Source: Candidatus Methylospira mobilis (lineage in GTDB: Bacteria; Pseudomonadota; Gammaproteobacteria; Methylococcales; Methylococcaceae). From it: 64,000 bases of DNA. Where the stretch lies: NCBI RefSeq assembly GCF_009498235.1, contig NZ_CP044205.1, positions 3,349,389-3,413,388 on the forward strand, read 5' to 3'. The notes beneath the pieces are model-generated. The model saw only the letters and a list, made by a program, of their open reading frames with translations. It did not search any database and was not told where the DNA came from. Below, piece by piece: positions 10,669-18,378 of this stretch. Within the stretch, counting starts at the first letter, position 1. Each line of letters starts with the position of its first letter. The position numbers and the translations under genes are program-made.

Positions 10669-11037
10669 ATGTCTGAACGAACTTATATTGGTATAGAAAA
10701 TCAGAATAACCACGCATGGCGCGTCGTATTATTAACTGAACAAGGCAGCATCGTTTCAGGTATTTTTGAAAATACCTCCCTGGATATTGCTGCATTTTGC
10801 AAATATATTTCAGAATACTGCATCAAACCGAAAATATGCCTGAAATGGCGCGATGCGGGTGTTTTTGAGCTGATCTCGGTCATTTCAAGCATTCCCGATG
10901 TCGAGGTTATCCTGATGTCGGAAGCCGGCTTCAAGCTGCACAACGACTGGATCGCGCACAACAAAAACGAACTCGACATAAAAAAGTCTTTAACTTTGGC
11001 CAACCAACTGGCATATTGCGCAAAACGGTTTATTTAA
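10669..11037 (+). CDS. Hypothetical protein, AT-rich
   Basis: 122 residues, not recognised. It begins MSERTYIGIENQNNHAWRVV, has no signal peptide or membrane helix, and reads as a small alpha/beta protein (strands RVVLLTEQG, VEVILMSEAG). The strand-turn-strand start faintly resembles the RNase H-like N-terminus of IS110-type transposases, but no catalytic residues can be assigned and I do not make that call. It sits 15 bases after the small membrane ORF at 10522 and is more AT-rich than its neighbours, which hints at transfer. Confidence 0.5.
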   Translation: MSERTYIGIENQNNHAWRVVLLTEQGSIVSGIFENTSLDIAAFCKYISEYCIKPKICLKWRDAGVFELISVISSIPDVEVILMSEAGFKLHNDWIAHNKNELDIKKSLTLANQLAYCAKRFI

Positions 11038-11154
11038 GTTTGATCTGGTTGATGCGCTTGTTTTACCTTACAAGCATATATGGGGGGCTGGTAGTATGCG
11101 CGAGCATATTCTGACATACCGTATTTTCCGTATCTATTCCTGCACGAGCTCGAT

Positions 11155-12573
11155 ATGAGCGGCAGCCAGAGTTGGGTAGTGGATGACGACCGCTCCATAC
11201 GTTGGGTGCTGGAACGGGCTTTACAGAAAGCAGATATAAAACCGCGCTGTTTTCCCAACGCGGGCCTGTTGCTTAATGCGCTGGAAAGCTCTGCTCCCGA
11301 TGCCATTCTAACCGATATACGCATACCGGATATGGATGGTTTTACGCTGTTGAAACGGCTTAAAGCCTCCCATCCCGCCATTCCAGTCATCATCATGTCG
11401 GCGCACTCCGACCTGGACAGCGCAGTCTCCGCGTTTCAGGGCGGTGCCTTCGAATACCTGCCCAAACCTTTCGATCTGGACGACGCGGTCGGTCTGATCC
11501 GCCGCGCCTGCAGTCAGGGCCGGCGGCAGCGTCAGGAGCGCAACGAGATTTCGGATCTGGCCCCAGCCAAAACCCCGGAAATTATCGGCGAGGCGCCGGC
11601 GATGCAGGAAGTATTCCGCGCTGTCGCGCGTCTGGCGCGTTCGCATATCACGGTGTTGATCAACGGCGAGTCCGGCACCGGCAAGGAGTTGGTGGCAAGG
11701 GCTCTGCACCGGCACAGTCCGCGCGCCAACAAGGCGTTTATCGCGCTGAATATGGCCGCGATACCGCGCGACCTGCTGGAGTCTGAGCTGTTCGGGCATG
11801 AGCGCGGCGCATTCACCGGCGCGCAATCGCGGCGCGCCGGGCGTTTCGAGCAGGCCGACGGCGGCACGCTGTTTCTGGATGAAATCGGCGACATGCCCGC
11901 CGAGCTGCAAACGCGTTTATTGCGCGTGCTGGCGGACGGCGAATTCTTTTCGGTGGGCGCGCATACGCCGACGCGCGTCGACGTGCGCATCATCGCCGCC
12001 ACGCATCAAAACCTCGAAACCCTGGTTGCACAGGGACGTTTCCGCGAGGATTTGTTTCACCGCCTGAACGTGATACGCGTGCATATTCCGCCGATGCGCG
12101 AACGGCGCCAGGATATCCCGTTGCTGCTCAGGCACTTCCTGCTGGAAGCCAGCCGGGAGCTGGGCGTGGACGCAAAGGTACTATTGCCCGACGTCGAAGA
12201 ATACCTGTGCCGGCTCGATTGGCCTGGTAACGTCAGACAGCTCGAGAACACCTGCCGCTGGATTACGGTGATGGCGGCGGGGCGCGAGGTGCATCTCGAC
12301 GACCTTCCACCCGAATTGCTGCAGATCCGGCAGCATGAAACCGTTGCATTGGCGGAGGGCGGCTGGGAAGCAGCTTTCAAGCGCTGGGTATACGACAGTC
12401 TGAGCCGGGGCGGACACAATGTCGCCAGGGACGCCATAGACGTTTCGGAGGGTATACTGATTACTACCGCGCTACAGTTTACGCGCGGGCGCAGACAGGA
12501 GGCGGCAAAGCTGCTGGGCTACGGCAGGAATACGCTGACGCGAAAAATCAGCGAATTGAAACTCGGCGTGTAG
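11155..12573 (+). CDS. ntrC: NtrC-family sigma-54 response regulator
   Basis: 472 residues with the three parts of an NR(I)/NtrC activator. The receiver (1-120) has the DDD acidic pocket at 10-12, phospho-acceptor Asp54 (LTDIRIPDMDG) and Lys near 104 (YLPKPFD). The AAA+ domain has Walker A GESGTGKE near 169, GAFTGA near 218 for sigma-54 contact, and a FREDLFHRLNV arginine-finger region. The C-terminal helix-turn-helix is Fis-like (GRRQEAAKLLGYGRNTLTRK). The WVVDDDRSIRWVLERAL opening is the NtrC type rather than other NtrC-like paralogues. The NtrB kinase and glnA normally upstream are absent, so it is an orphan here, between a kdp leader duplication and the kdp operon. Confidence 0.9.
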   Translation: MSGSQSWVVDDDRSIRWVLERALQKADIKPRCFPNAGLLLNALESSAPDAILTDIRIPDMDGFTLLKRLKASHPAIPVIIMSAHSDLDSAVSAFQGGAFEYLPKPFDLDDAVGLIRRACSQGRRQRQERNEISDLAPAKTPEIIGEAPAMQEVFRAVARLARSHITVLINGESGTGKELVARALHRHSPRANKAFIALNMAAIPRDLLESELFGHERGAFTGAQSRRAGRFEQADGGTLFLDEIGDMPAELQTRLLRVLADGEFFSVGAHTPTRVDVRIIAATHQNLETLVAQGRFREDLFHRLNVIRVHIPPMRERRQDIPLLLRHFLLEASRELGVDAKVLLPDVEEYLCRLDWPGNVRQLENTCRWITVMAAGREVHLDDLPPELLQIRQHETVALAEGGWEAAFKRWVYDSLSRGGHNVARDAIDVSEGILITTALQFTRGRRQEAAKLLGYGRNTLTRKISELKLGV

Positions 12574-12773
12574 TTAAGGATACGGCTAAAACAAACTTCC
12601 CGGATCTGTACTATCCTGTTTTTTGGTGAATGCGCCAAGCCTATCCACCCTACTCGATAACGCCAGCCTATCGCAGGGCGGACAAGCGCAGCCCATCCGC
12701 CGTACAACCTTCCGCGCAACCGGGTACGGGAGTTATAGTTGACCTGAATACCACGCCGGAGCGCAATAAACTC

Positions 12774-12839
12774 CCTGCAGGAGTTGGCTTTAGCCCGCGA
12801 GCGACTTTTTACTCGCGGGCCAAAGTCCGCTCCTGCAAT
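12774..12839. repeat. REP-like palindromic repeat, copy 1
   Basis: Imperfect inverted arms GCAGGAGTTGGCTTTAGCCC... (12777-12801) and ...CCAAAGTCCGCTCCTGC (12812-12836) around a short T-rich loop. The same family occurs at 47950-48009 (GTAGGAGCGGGCTTTAGCC type). Such dispersed hairpins are typically spread by RAYT transposases; a RAYT remnant lies at 29560. Confidence 0.75.
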
Positions 12840-12860
12840 AAATTCAGCCTAAGCGATCAT

Positions 12861-12905
12861 GGCGCAAGCGCCGCCCCCCTATCATACACAACGCTTGCGC
12901 CACGA
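12861..12905. repeat. Inverted repeat before the kdp promoter
   Basis: TGGCGCAAGCG (from about 12862) and CGCTTGCGCCA (ending about 12903) form an 11-bp stem with a loop of about 20 bases. It may end read-through into kdp, or be another dispersed repeat; part of it recurs at about 6930-6942. Confidence 0.5.
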
Positions 12906-12949
12906 ACGGTTTCCCTCACCAAGCTTCTTCGGTGGGAGATATGGCCGCC

Positions 12950-12976
12950 AAATTTATACAAACTTTTTACACTGCT
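12950..12976 (+). promoter_or_regulatory. Candidate KdpE box before the kdp operon
   Basis: AAATTTATACAAACTTTTTA then CACTGC. The TTTATAC followed by TTTTTACAC layout resembles, from memory, the E. coli KdpE operator of kdpFABC. The site and the next 20 bases (GCTTGCTGTAG) are repeated at 10420-10446. It lies about 83 bases before the first ORF of the operon. Confidence 0.6.
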
Positions 12977-13058
12977 TGCTGTAGGCTTTTTCAACCGTCG
13001 ACCTGACGCTCCGTACAGGTTTTGTACGCAAAAACTCTTGAAAGATGTGGAGGTTATT

Positions 13059-13151
13059 ATGGATTTCGCGTATCTGTCGCTGATTATTATCTTTTTCATT
13101 GTCAGCATCCTGTTTGTTTTAGGGTGCGATATTCTGGGAGAAAAACAATGA
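13059..13151 (+). CDS. Small membrane protein leading the kdp operon
   Basis: 30 residues (MDFAYLSLIIIFFIVSILFV then LGCDILGEKQ), one transmembrane helix, with a strong GGAGG ribosome site at 13050-13053. Its stop overlaps the kdpF start (ATGA at 13148-13151). Short ORFs of this type precede kdpF in many proteobacteria and are sometimes mis-annotated as potassium ATPase subunits. The function is unknown; a translational leader or a KdpF-like accessory peptide is plausible. A paralogue sits at 10522-10653. Confidence 0.75.
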   Translation: MDFAYLSLIIIFFIVSILFVLGCDILGEKQ

Positions 13152-13237
13152 GCTGGTTATATCTTCTGAGTGGCGGCGTTGCCTGCGCAATATTCGCCTA
13201 TTTACTGGTGGCGCTATTTTATCCGGAGAAATTCTAA
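13148..13237 (+). CDS. kdpF: KdpF, small subunit of the K+-transporting ATPase
   Basis: 29 residues, MSWLYLLSGGVACAIFAYLL then VALFYPEKF: a single hydrophobic helix ending in the LVALFYPEKF tail typical of KdpF (consensus L..AL..PE.F). It overlaps the preceding small ORF by four bases, and its stop overlaps the kdpA ATG (TAATG at 13235-13239). KdpF stabilises the KdpFABC complex in the inner membrane and lies against KdpA. Confidence 0.92.
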   Translation: MSWLYLLSGGVACAIFAYLLVALFYPEKF

Positions 13238-15045
13238 TGACCGGTAATGCACTGATACAAATCTCGGTCTATATTTTCGCGCTGCTGCTGCTTGCCAAGC
13301 CGCTCGGCAGTTACATGGCGCGCATCTACGAAGGCAAGTTCGGCGCTTTTACGCGCATACTGACCCCTATTGAAAACCTGATTTACCGCGCTAGCGGGGT
13401 CGATCCCGCGCAAGGCATGCGCTGGACTCAATATGCGCTTGCCATGCTGGCGTTCAATCTCCTCGGCCTCCTCGCCGTTTACGCATTGCAACGGCTGCAG
13501 TTGCTGTTGCCGCTGAATCCGCAAGGCTTGCCGGCAGTGACGCCTGACTCGGCATTTAACACCGCCATCAGCTTCGCCACCAATACCAACTGGCAGGGTT
13601 ACGGCGGCGAAGCCACCATGAGCTATCTGACTCAGATGCTGGGTCTGACCGTGCAGAACTTCGTTTCCGCCGCAAGCGGCATGGCGGTTCTGGTTGCGCT
13701 GATACGCGGATTCAACCAGAAAAATACATCGACGCTGGGAAACTTCTGGGTCGACATGACGCGCAGCACGCTCTACATCCTGCTGCCGCTGTCGTTCATT
13801 CTGGCTTTGGTTCTGGTGGGCCAGGGCGTTGTTCAAACCTTCAAACCTTATCAAACAGTGCCGTTGGTCGAGTCTTATACCTATGATCAGGCCAAACTCG
13901 GCGATGACGGGCTGGCGCTCAAAGATGCGAACGGCGAACCGGTCACGGAAAAGCAAACCGCTACCGAACAAACCATCGCAGTCGGCCCTGCCGCATCGCA
14001 GGTAGCAATCAAGCAGCTCGGCACCAACGGCGGCGGCTTCTTCAATGTGAACTCAGCGCATCCGCTGGAAAATCCGACGCCGCTTTCCAACTTTCTGGAA
14101 CTCCTGTCGATACTGCTGATACCCGCGGCGCTCTGCTATACCTTTGGCGTAATGGTTGGCGATACGCGCCAGGGCTGGGCGATCCTGTCAGCCATGACCA
14201 TCGTACTCGTGGTGGCTATCTTCATCACGGTCGGCGCAGAGCAGGGAGGCAATCCGTTACTGGCTGAATTGGGCGTCGACCAGATCAACTCGCCGTTACA
14301 GGCGGGCGGCAACATGGAAGGCAAGGAAACGCGCTTCGGCATCACCAATTCTTCGCTCTGGTCAGTAGCCACCACGGCGGCGTCGAACGGATCGGTCAAC
14401 GCGATGCACGACTCCTTTACGCCGATAGGGGGCCTGGTGCCAATGGTGATGATGCAGCTGGGCGAAGTTATTTTCGGCGGCGTCGGCTCCGGACTGTACG
14501 GCATGATCGTGTTTGCAATGGTCGCCGTGTTTGTGGCGGGCCTGATGATAGGCCGCACCCCGGAGTATCTGGGCAAAAAGATCGAAGCCTACGAAATGAA
14601 AATGGCCGCCATCGTGATACTGATTCCTCCGTTGATCGTACTGGTCGGGACGGCGGTTGCGGTCATTGCTGCGGCGGGCAAAGCGTCGGTATTCAATCCA
14701 GGGGCGCATGGTTTCAGCGAAATTCTCTATGCGTTTTCCTCGGCCGGCAACAACAACGGCAGCGCTTTCGGCGGACTCTCTGCCAACGTACCCTTTTATA
14801 ACGCGATGCTCGGCATAGCCATGTTTTTTTCACGCTATTGGCTGGCGATTCCAGTACTGGCAATCGCCGGTTCTTTTGCCGCCAAAAAGACGGTGCCGGT
14901 GGGCGTAGGCACATTGCCCACCCATACGCCATTATTTGTTGTGCTGCTGATCGGCACCGTGCTATTGGTCGGCGCCCTCACCTTTGTGCCCGCCCTGGCA
15001 TTGGGGCCGGTGATTGATCACCTGCATATGCTCGGCCTGCATTGA
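13237..15045 (+). CDS. kdpA: Potassium-binding and translocating subunit KdpA
   Basis: 602 residues, about 45 longer than the E. coli protein; the excess lies mainly in periplasmic loops (for example the charged stretch at about 210-245). About ten membrane segments with four pore-loop repeats related to K+ channels are expected; the family blocks [10 protein letters not shown] near 120, [15 protein letters not shown] near 260, and [12 protein letters not shown] near 500 are visible. KdpA selects K+ and passes it to KdpB. Translation starts in the kdpF stop (TAATG), as expected for equimolar subunits. Confidence 0.96.
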   Translation: MTGNALIQISVYIFALLLLAKPLGSYMARIYEGKFGAFTRILTPIENLIYRASGVDPAQGMRWTQYALAMLAFNLLGLLAVYALQRLQLLLPLNPQGLPAVTPDSAFNTAISFATNTNWQGYGGEATMSYLTQMLGLTVQNFVSAASGMAVLVALIRGFNQKNTSTLGNFWVDMTRSTLYILLPLSFILALVLVGQGVVQTFKPYQTVPLVESYTYDQAKLGDDGLALKDANGEPVTEKQTATEQTIAVGPAASQVAIKQLGTNGGGFFNVNSAHPLENPTPLSNFLELLSILLIPAALCYTFGVMVGDTRQGWAILSAMTIVLVVAIFITVGAEQGGNPLLAELGVDQINSPLQAGGNMEGKETRFGITNSSLWSVATTAASNGSVNAMHDSFTPIGGLVPMVMMQLGEVIFGGVGSGLYGMIVFAMVAVFVAGLMIGRTPEYLGKKIEAYEMKMAAIVILIPPLIVLVGTAVAVIAAAGKASVFNPGAHGFSEILYAFSSAGNNNGSAFGGLSANVPFYNAMLGIAMFFSRYWLAIPVLAIAGSFAAKKTVPVGVGTLPTHTPLFVVLLIGTVLLVGALTFVPALALGPVIDHLHMLGLH

Positions 15046-15062
15046 TCGTCTGGAGAATATTA

Positions 15063-17129
15063 ATGAGTAAAAAATCCTTATCCCTTTTCGATGCGGACAT
15101 CGTACAGGTAGCCCTGGTTGACTCCCTGAAAAAACTGACGCCGGGCCAGCAGATCAAAAACCCGGTGATGTTTGTAGTCTATGTCGGCAGTATCCTGACT
15201 ACCATCCTCTGGCTGCAGGCGTTGACCGGACAGGGCGAAGCGCCGGCCGGCTTCATACTGGCCGTTACCTTATGGCTATGGTTCACGGTATTGTTCGCCA
15301 ACTTTGCCGAAGCGGTAGCGGAAGGACGCAGCAAGGCGCAGGCCGCCTTTTTGCGTAGCGCCAAGCGCGACATCGCCGCCAAAAAGCTGAGCTCGCCGGC
15401 CTACGGCTCCGCCCACTCGCTTGTTCCGGGCGCCAGTCTGAGACGCGGCGACGTGGTGCTGGTGGAAATGGGCGATTTCATTCCCGGCGACGGCGAGGTC
15501 ATCGAAGGCGTAGCCTCCGTGGACGAAAGCGCGATTACCGGCGAAAGCGCGCCGGTAATCCGCGAATCGGGCGGCGACTTCAGCTCGGTAACCGGCGGCA
15601 CCCGTGTTTTGTCCGACTGGCTGGTGGTGCGTATCAGCGTCAATCCGGGAGAAACCTTTCTGGATCGCATGATAGCTATGGTCGAAAGCGCCAAACGCCA
15701 GAAAACGCCCAACGAAATCGCGCTGACCATACTGCTGGTCGCGTTAACGCTGGTCTTTCTGTTCGCCACGGTTACCTTACTTCCGTACTCGGTTTACAGC
15801 GTGGAAACATCCGGTGACGGTCACCCGGTTACCATCACCGTACTGGTAGCGCTGCTGGTCTGCCTGATACCTACAACCATAGGCGGGTTGCTTTCCGCGA
15901 TCGGCGTCGCCGGCATCGGACGCATGATGCAGAAAAACGTCGTCGCCACTTCCGGTCGCGCGGTGGAAGCTGCCGGCGACGTCGACGTGCTGCTGCTCGA
16001 CAAAACCGGCACCATTACCCTCGGCAACCGTCAGGCGTCCACCTTTATCCCGGTCAAAGGCGTGCTAGAACGCGACTTGGCCGACGCCGCGCAATTAGCC
16101 TCGCTGGCCGACGAAACACCTGAAGGCCGCAGCATCGTGATTCTGGCCAAACAGAAATTCGCGCTACGCGAACGCGATGTGCAGTCGCTGGGCGCGACCT
16201 TCGTGCATTTCAGCGCGCAGACGCGCATGAGCGGCGTCAACCTGAACGACCGGCAAATCCGCAAAGGCGCCGCCGACGCGATCCGTCAATATGTCGAAGA
16301 TCAGGGCGGCAGATTTCCGGACGATATCAGCAACCTGGTGGACGATGTCGCACGGCGCGGCAGCACACCGCTGGTCGTGGCCGAAGGCGCGCGCGCCCTC
16401 GGAGTAATCGAGCTGAAGGACATCGTCAAAGGCGGCATCAAGGAGCGTTTTGCCGAACTGCGTCAAATGGGCATCAAAACCATCATGATTACCGGCGACA
16501 ACCGCCTGACCGCCGCCGCTATCGCGGCTGAAGCGGGCGTCGACGATTTTCTGGCGGAAGCCACGCCTGAAGCCAAGCTGCGCCTGATACGCGATTACCA
16601 GTCCAACGGACGTCTGGTCGCAATGACCGGCGACGGCACCAACGACGCGCCGGCTCTGGCGCAAGCTGACGTCGCAGTGGCGATGAACAGCGGAACGCAG
16701 GCCGCCAAGGAGGCCGGCAACATGGTGGATCTGGACTCCAATCCCACCAAACTGATCGAAATCGTCGAAACCGGCAAGCAGATGCTGATGACGCGTGGCG
16801 CGTTGACCACATTCAGTATCGCCAACGATGTCGCCAAATACTTTGCGATTATTCCGGCAGCGTTTGCGACGACCTACCCTGCGCTCAATGTGCTGAACGT
16901 GATGGGACTGGCCACGCCCGCCAGCGCGATATTGTCGGCGGTGATATTCAACGCGCTGATCATCGTCGCATTGATTCCGCTGGCGTTGAAAGGCATCAGC
17001 TATAAACCGGTCGGCGCTGCAACCCTGCTGCAGAACAATCTGCTGATTTACGGCTTGGGCGGCTTGCTAATTCCGTTTGTCGGCATAAAGGCGATTGATC
17101 TCGTACTGGTTGCCCTGGGTCTAGTTTAA
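15063..17129 (+). CDS. kdpB: P-type ATPase subunit KdpB
   Basis: 688 residues. The phosphorylated Asp is residue 313 in [12 protein letters not shown]; the actuator-domain motif [10 protein letters not shown] is near 158, and the hinge motifs TGDNRLTA and [20 protein letters not shown] are in the second half. These are the P1A-ATPase signatures of KdpB, which hydrolyses ATP to drive K+ uptake. The frame could open seven codons earlier at 15042, but the ATG at 15063 has GGAGA at the right distance and matches the family N-terminus ([10 protein letters not shown]). It follows kdpA closely. Confidence 0.96.
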   Translation: MSKKSLSLFDADIVQVALVDSLKKLTPGQQIKNPVMFVVYVGSILTTILWLQALTGQGEAPAGFILAVTLWLWFTVLFANFAEAVAEGRSKAQAAFLRSAKRDIAAKKLSSPAYGSAHSLVPGASLRRGDVVLVEMGDFIPGDGEVIEGVASVDESAITGESAPVIRESGGDFSSVTGGTRVLSDWLVVRISVNPGETFLDRMIAMVESAKRQKTPNEIALTILLVALTLVFLFATVTLLPYSVYSVETSGDGHPVTITVLVALLVCLIPTTIGGLLSAIGVAGIGRMMQKNVVATSGRAVEAAGDVDVLLLDKTGTITLGNRQASTFIPVKGVLERDLADAAQLASLADETPEGRSIVILAKQKFALRERDVQSLGATFVHFSAQTRMSGVNLNDRQIRKGAADAIRQYVEDQGGRFPDDISNLVDDVARRGSTPLVVAEGARALGVIELKDIVKGGIKERFAELRQMGIKTIMITGDNRLTAAAIAAEAGVDDFLAEATPEAKLRLIRDYQSNGRLVAMTGDGTNDAPALAQADVAVAMNSGTQAAKEAGNMVDLDSNPTKLIEIVETGKQMLMTRGALTTFSIANDVAKYFAIIPAAFATTYPALNVLNVMGLATPASAILSAVIFNALIIVALIPLALKGISYKPVGAATLLQNNLLIYGLGGLLIPFVGIKAIDLVLVALGLV

Positions 17130-17141
17130 GGAGGAAAACCT

Positions 17142-17720
17142 ATGTTTACACAACTCAAACCCGCCGTCATCATGCTGTTCCTCTGGACAGCGATAACCGG
17201 CGCTATCTATCCAATGCTGGTCACCGTACTGTCTCAAGGCCTGTTTCCATCCCAGGCGAACGGCAGCCTGCTGAAAAACGCGCAGGGAAAACCAGTGGGT
17301 TCGGCCTTGATCGGCCAGCCGTTTTCCGACACCCGCTACTTTTGGGGCAGACCATCGGCGACTTCGCCGATACCGGACAACGGCGCGGCATCCAGCGGTT
17401 CCAACCTGGGACCTACCAACCCGGCGCTGGCCGATGCAATCAAGGCCCGGATTCAGGCGCTGAAAGAAGCCGATCCGAAAAATCAGGCGGCTGTGCCGAT
17501 TGACCTGGTCACGGCATCCGGCAGCGGTCTGGACCCTCACATCAGCCCTGCGGCTGCGCGCTATCAACTCAACCGGATAGCCCAGGCAAGACGCATCAGC
17601 GCCGCCAAGGTTTCGGAACTGATAGAAGCGCATACGGAAAAAAGATTCTGGGGTTTGCTGGGAGAACCGCGCGTCAATGTGTTGAAACTTAACCTCGCGC
17701 TGGACGGGATGTGGTTTTAA
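17142..17720 (+). CDS. kdpC: K+-transporting ATPase subunit KdpC
   Basis: 192 residues with one N-terminal transmembrane helix (about 8-28) and a periplasmic domain. Family motifs include YFWGRPSATS near 66, NLGPTNPAL near 88, and DPHISPAAARYQ and RVNVLKLNLAL at the end. KdpC is the essential assembly and affinity subunit. A textbook AAGGAGG site lies seven bases before the ATG, 12 bases after kdpB. About 217 bases then separate it from the channel gene. Confidence 0.95.
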   Translation: MFTQLKPAVIMLFLWTAITGAIYPMLVTVLSQGLFPSQANGSLLKNAQGKPVGSALIGQPFSDTRYFWGRPSATSPIPDNGAASSGSNLGPTNPALADAIKARIQALKEADPKNQAAVPIDLVTASGSGLDPHISPAAARYQLNRIAQARRISAAKVSELIEAHTEKRFWGLLGEPRVNVLKLNLALDGMWF

Positions 17721-17729
17721 CCGGGGTTT

Positions 17730-17768
17730 ATTGTATACAATCGGTAAGGTACGCCATGCGTACCTTAC
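17730..17768. promoter_or_regulatory. Palindrome plus perfect hairpin between kdpC and the channel gene
   Basis: A perfect 12-bp palindrome ATTGTATACAAT (17730-17741), of the TTGTATACAA type bound by many GntR-family repressors, is followed by a perfect 11-bp stem GTAAGGTACGC (17744-17754) / GCGTACCTTAC (17758-17768) with a three-base loop and no T-run. Together they could set a separate promoter, an mRNA-stability element or attenuation between kdpFABC and the downstream channel-kdpDE genes. Confidence 0.5.
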
Positions 17769-17937
17769 GCGGCTTGAGGATATGGTTAAAATAATTTACG
17801 GTTTGCAGCCCCCATCGACAAGGTTCTCCCGAGCGTAGTCGATAAAGCAGGATAAACGGAGATGACGAACCAAGTTTTTTTACCATATCCTTAATGCCAG
17901 GAATTAAAGATTTATGTAGATCAAAGAGAACATCATC

Positions 17938-18378
17938 ATGAATGCACTTTCGGAATGCCGCAACGCCATCGCATGGATAAGCGGTTTCAAAGTCAAACGC
18001 AAAAAAGACCTGATGCATCTGCTGTTGCTTGCCCTGATGGCGAGCGTAGGCACAGGCGTCATCCTCTCCGTCATCGATCCCGCCATCCATAACCCGTTCG
18101 ACGGCATCTGGGCGGCATGGGGCACGATGACGCATGTCGGCTTCGGCGACGTGGTGCCGACCTCATTTTTCGGACGGCTGCTGACGGGACTGCTGATCCT
18201 GGTCGGAATCATCCTGTTTGCGCTGTTTACCGCGATCATTTCGGCGGAATTGATCGGACGCGACGTGCATACGCTGGGTAACGATGTCGGACGTGTCGAA
18301 GGCGCAGAAAACCAGATACTGCACGAAATCAAACGCTTGCACGAACGCCTGAACGAGCTAGAGAAAAAGCTCCCGTGA
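17938..18378 (+). CDS. Two-TM potassium channel (Ion_trans_2) with coiled-coil tail
   Basis: 146 residues: a first membrane helix (about 26-46), a pore helix with selectivity filter MTHVGFGDVVP (about 63-73, the TVGFGD type), a second helix (about 78-102), then a heptad-rich tail (HEIKRLHERLNELEKKLP) likely to form a tetrameric coiled coil. It lacks the RCK domain of regulated bacterial channels. The stop overlaps the kdpD GTG start (GTGA at 18375-18378), so channel and KdpD kinase are translationally coupled. That placement suggests a job in K+ sensing or in balancing Kdp uptake. Confidence 0.88.
   Translation: MNALSECRNAIAWISGFKVKRKKDLMHLLLLALMASVGTGVILSVIDPAIHNPFDGIWAAWGTMTHVGFGDVVPTSFFGRLLTGLLILVGIILFALFTAIISAELIGRDVHTLGNDVGRVEGAENQILHEIKRLHERLNELEKKLP

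Noticed and set aside
13234..13971. 245-codon minus-strand frame opposite kdpA
   Set aside because: Gln/Arg-rich shadow of a clear kdpA coding region.
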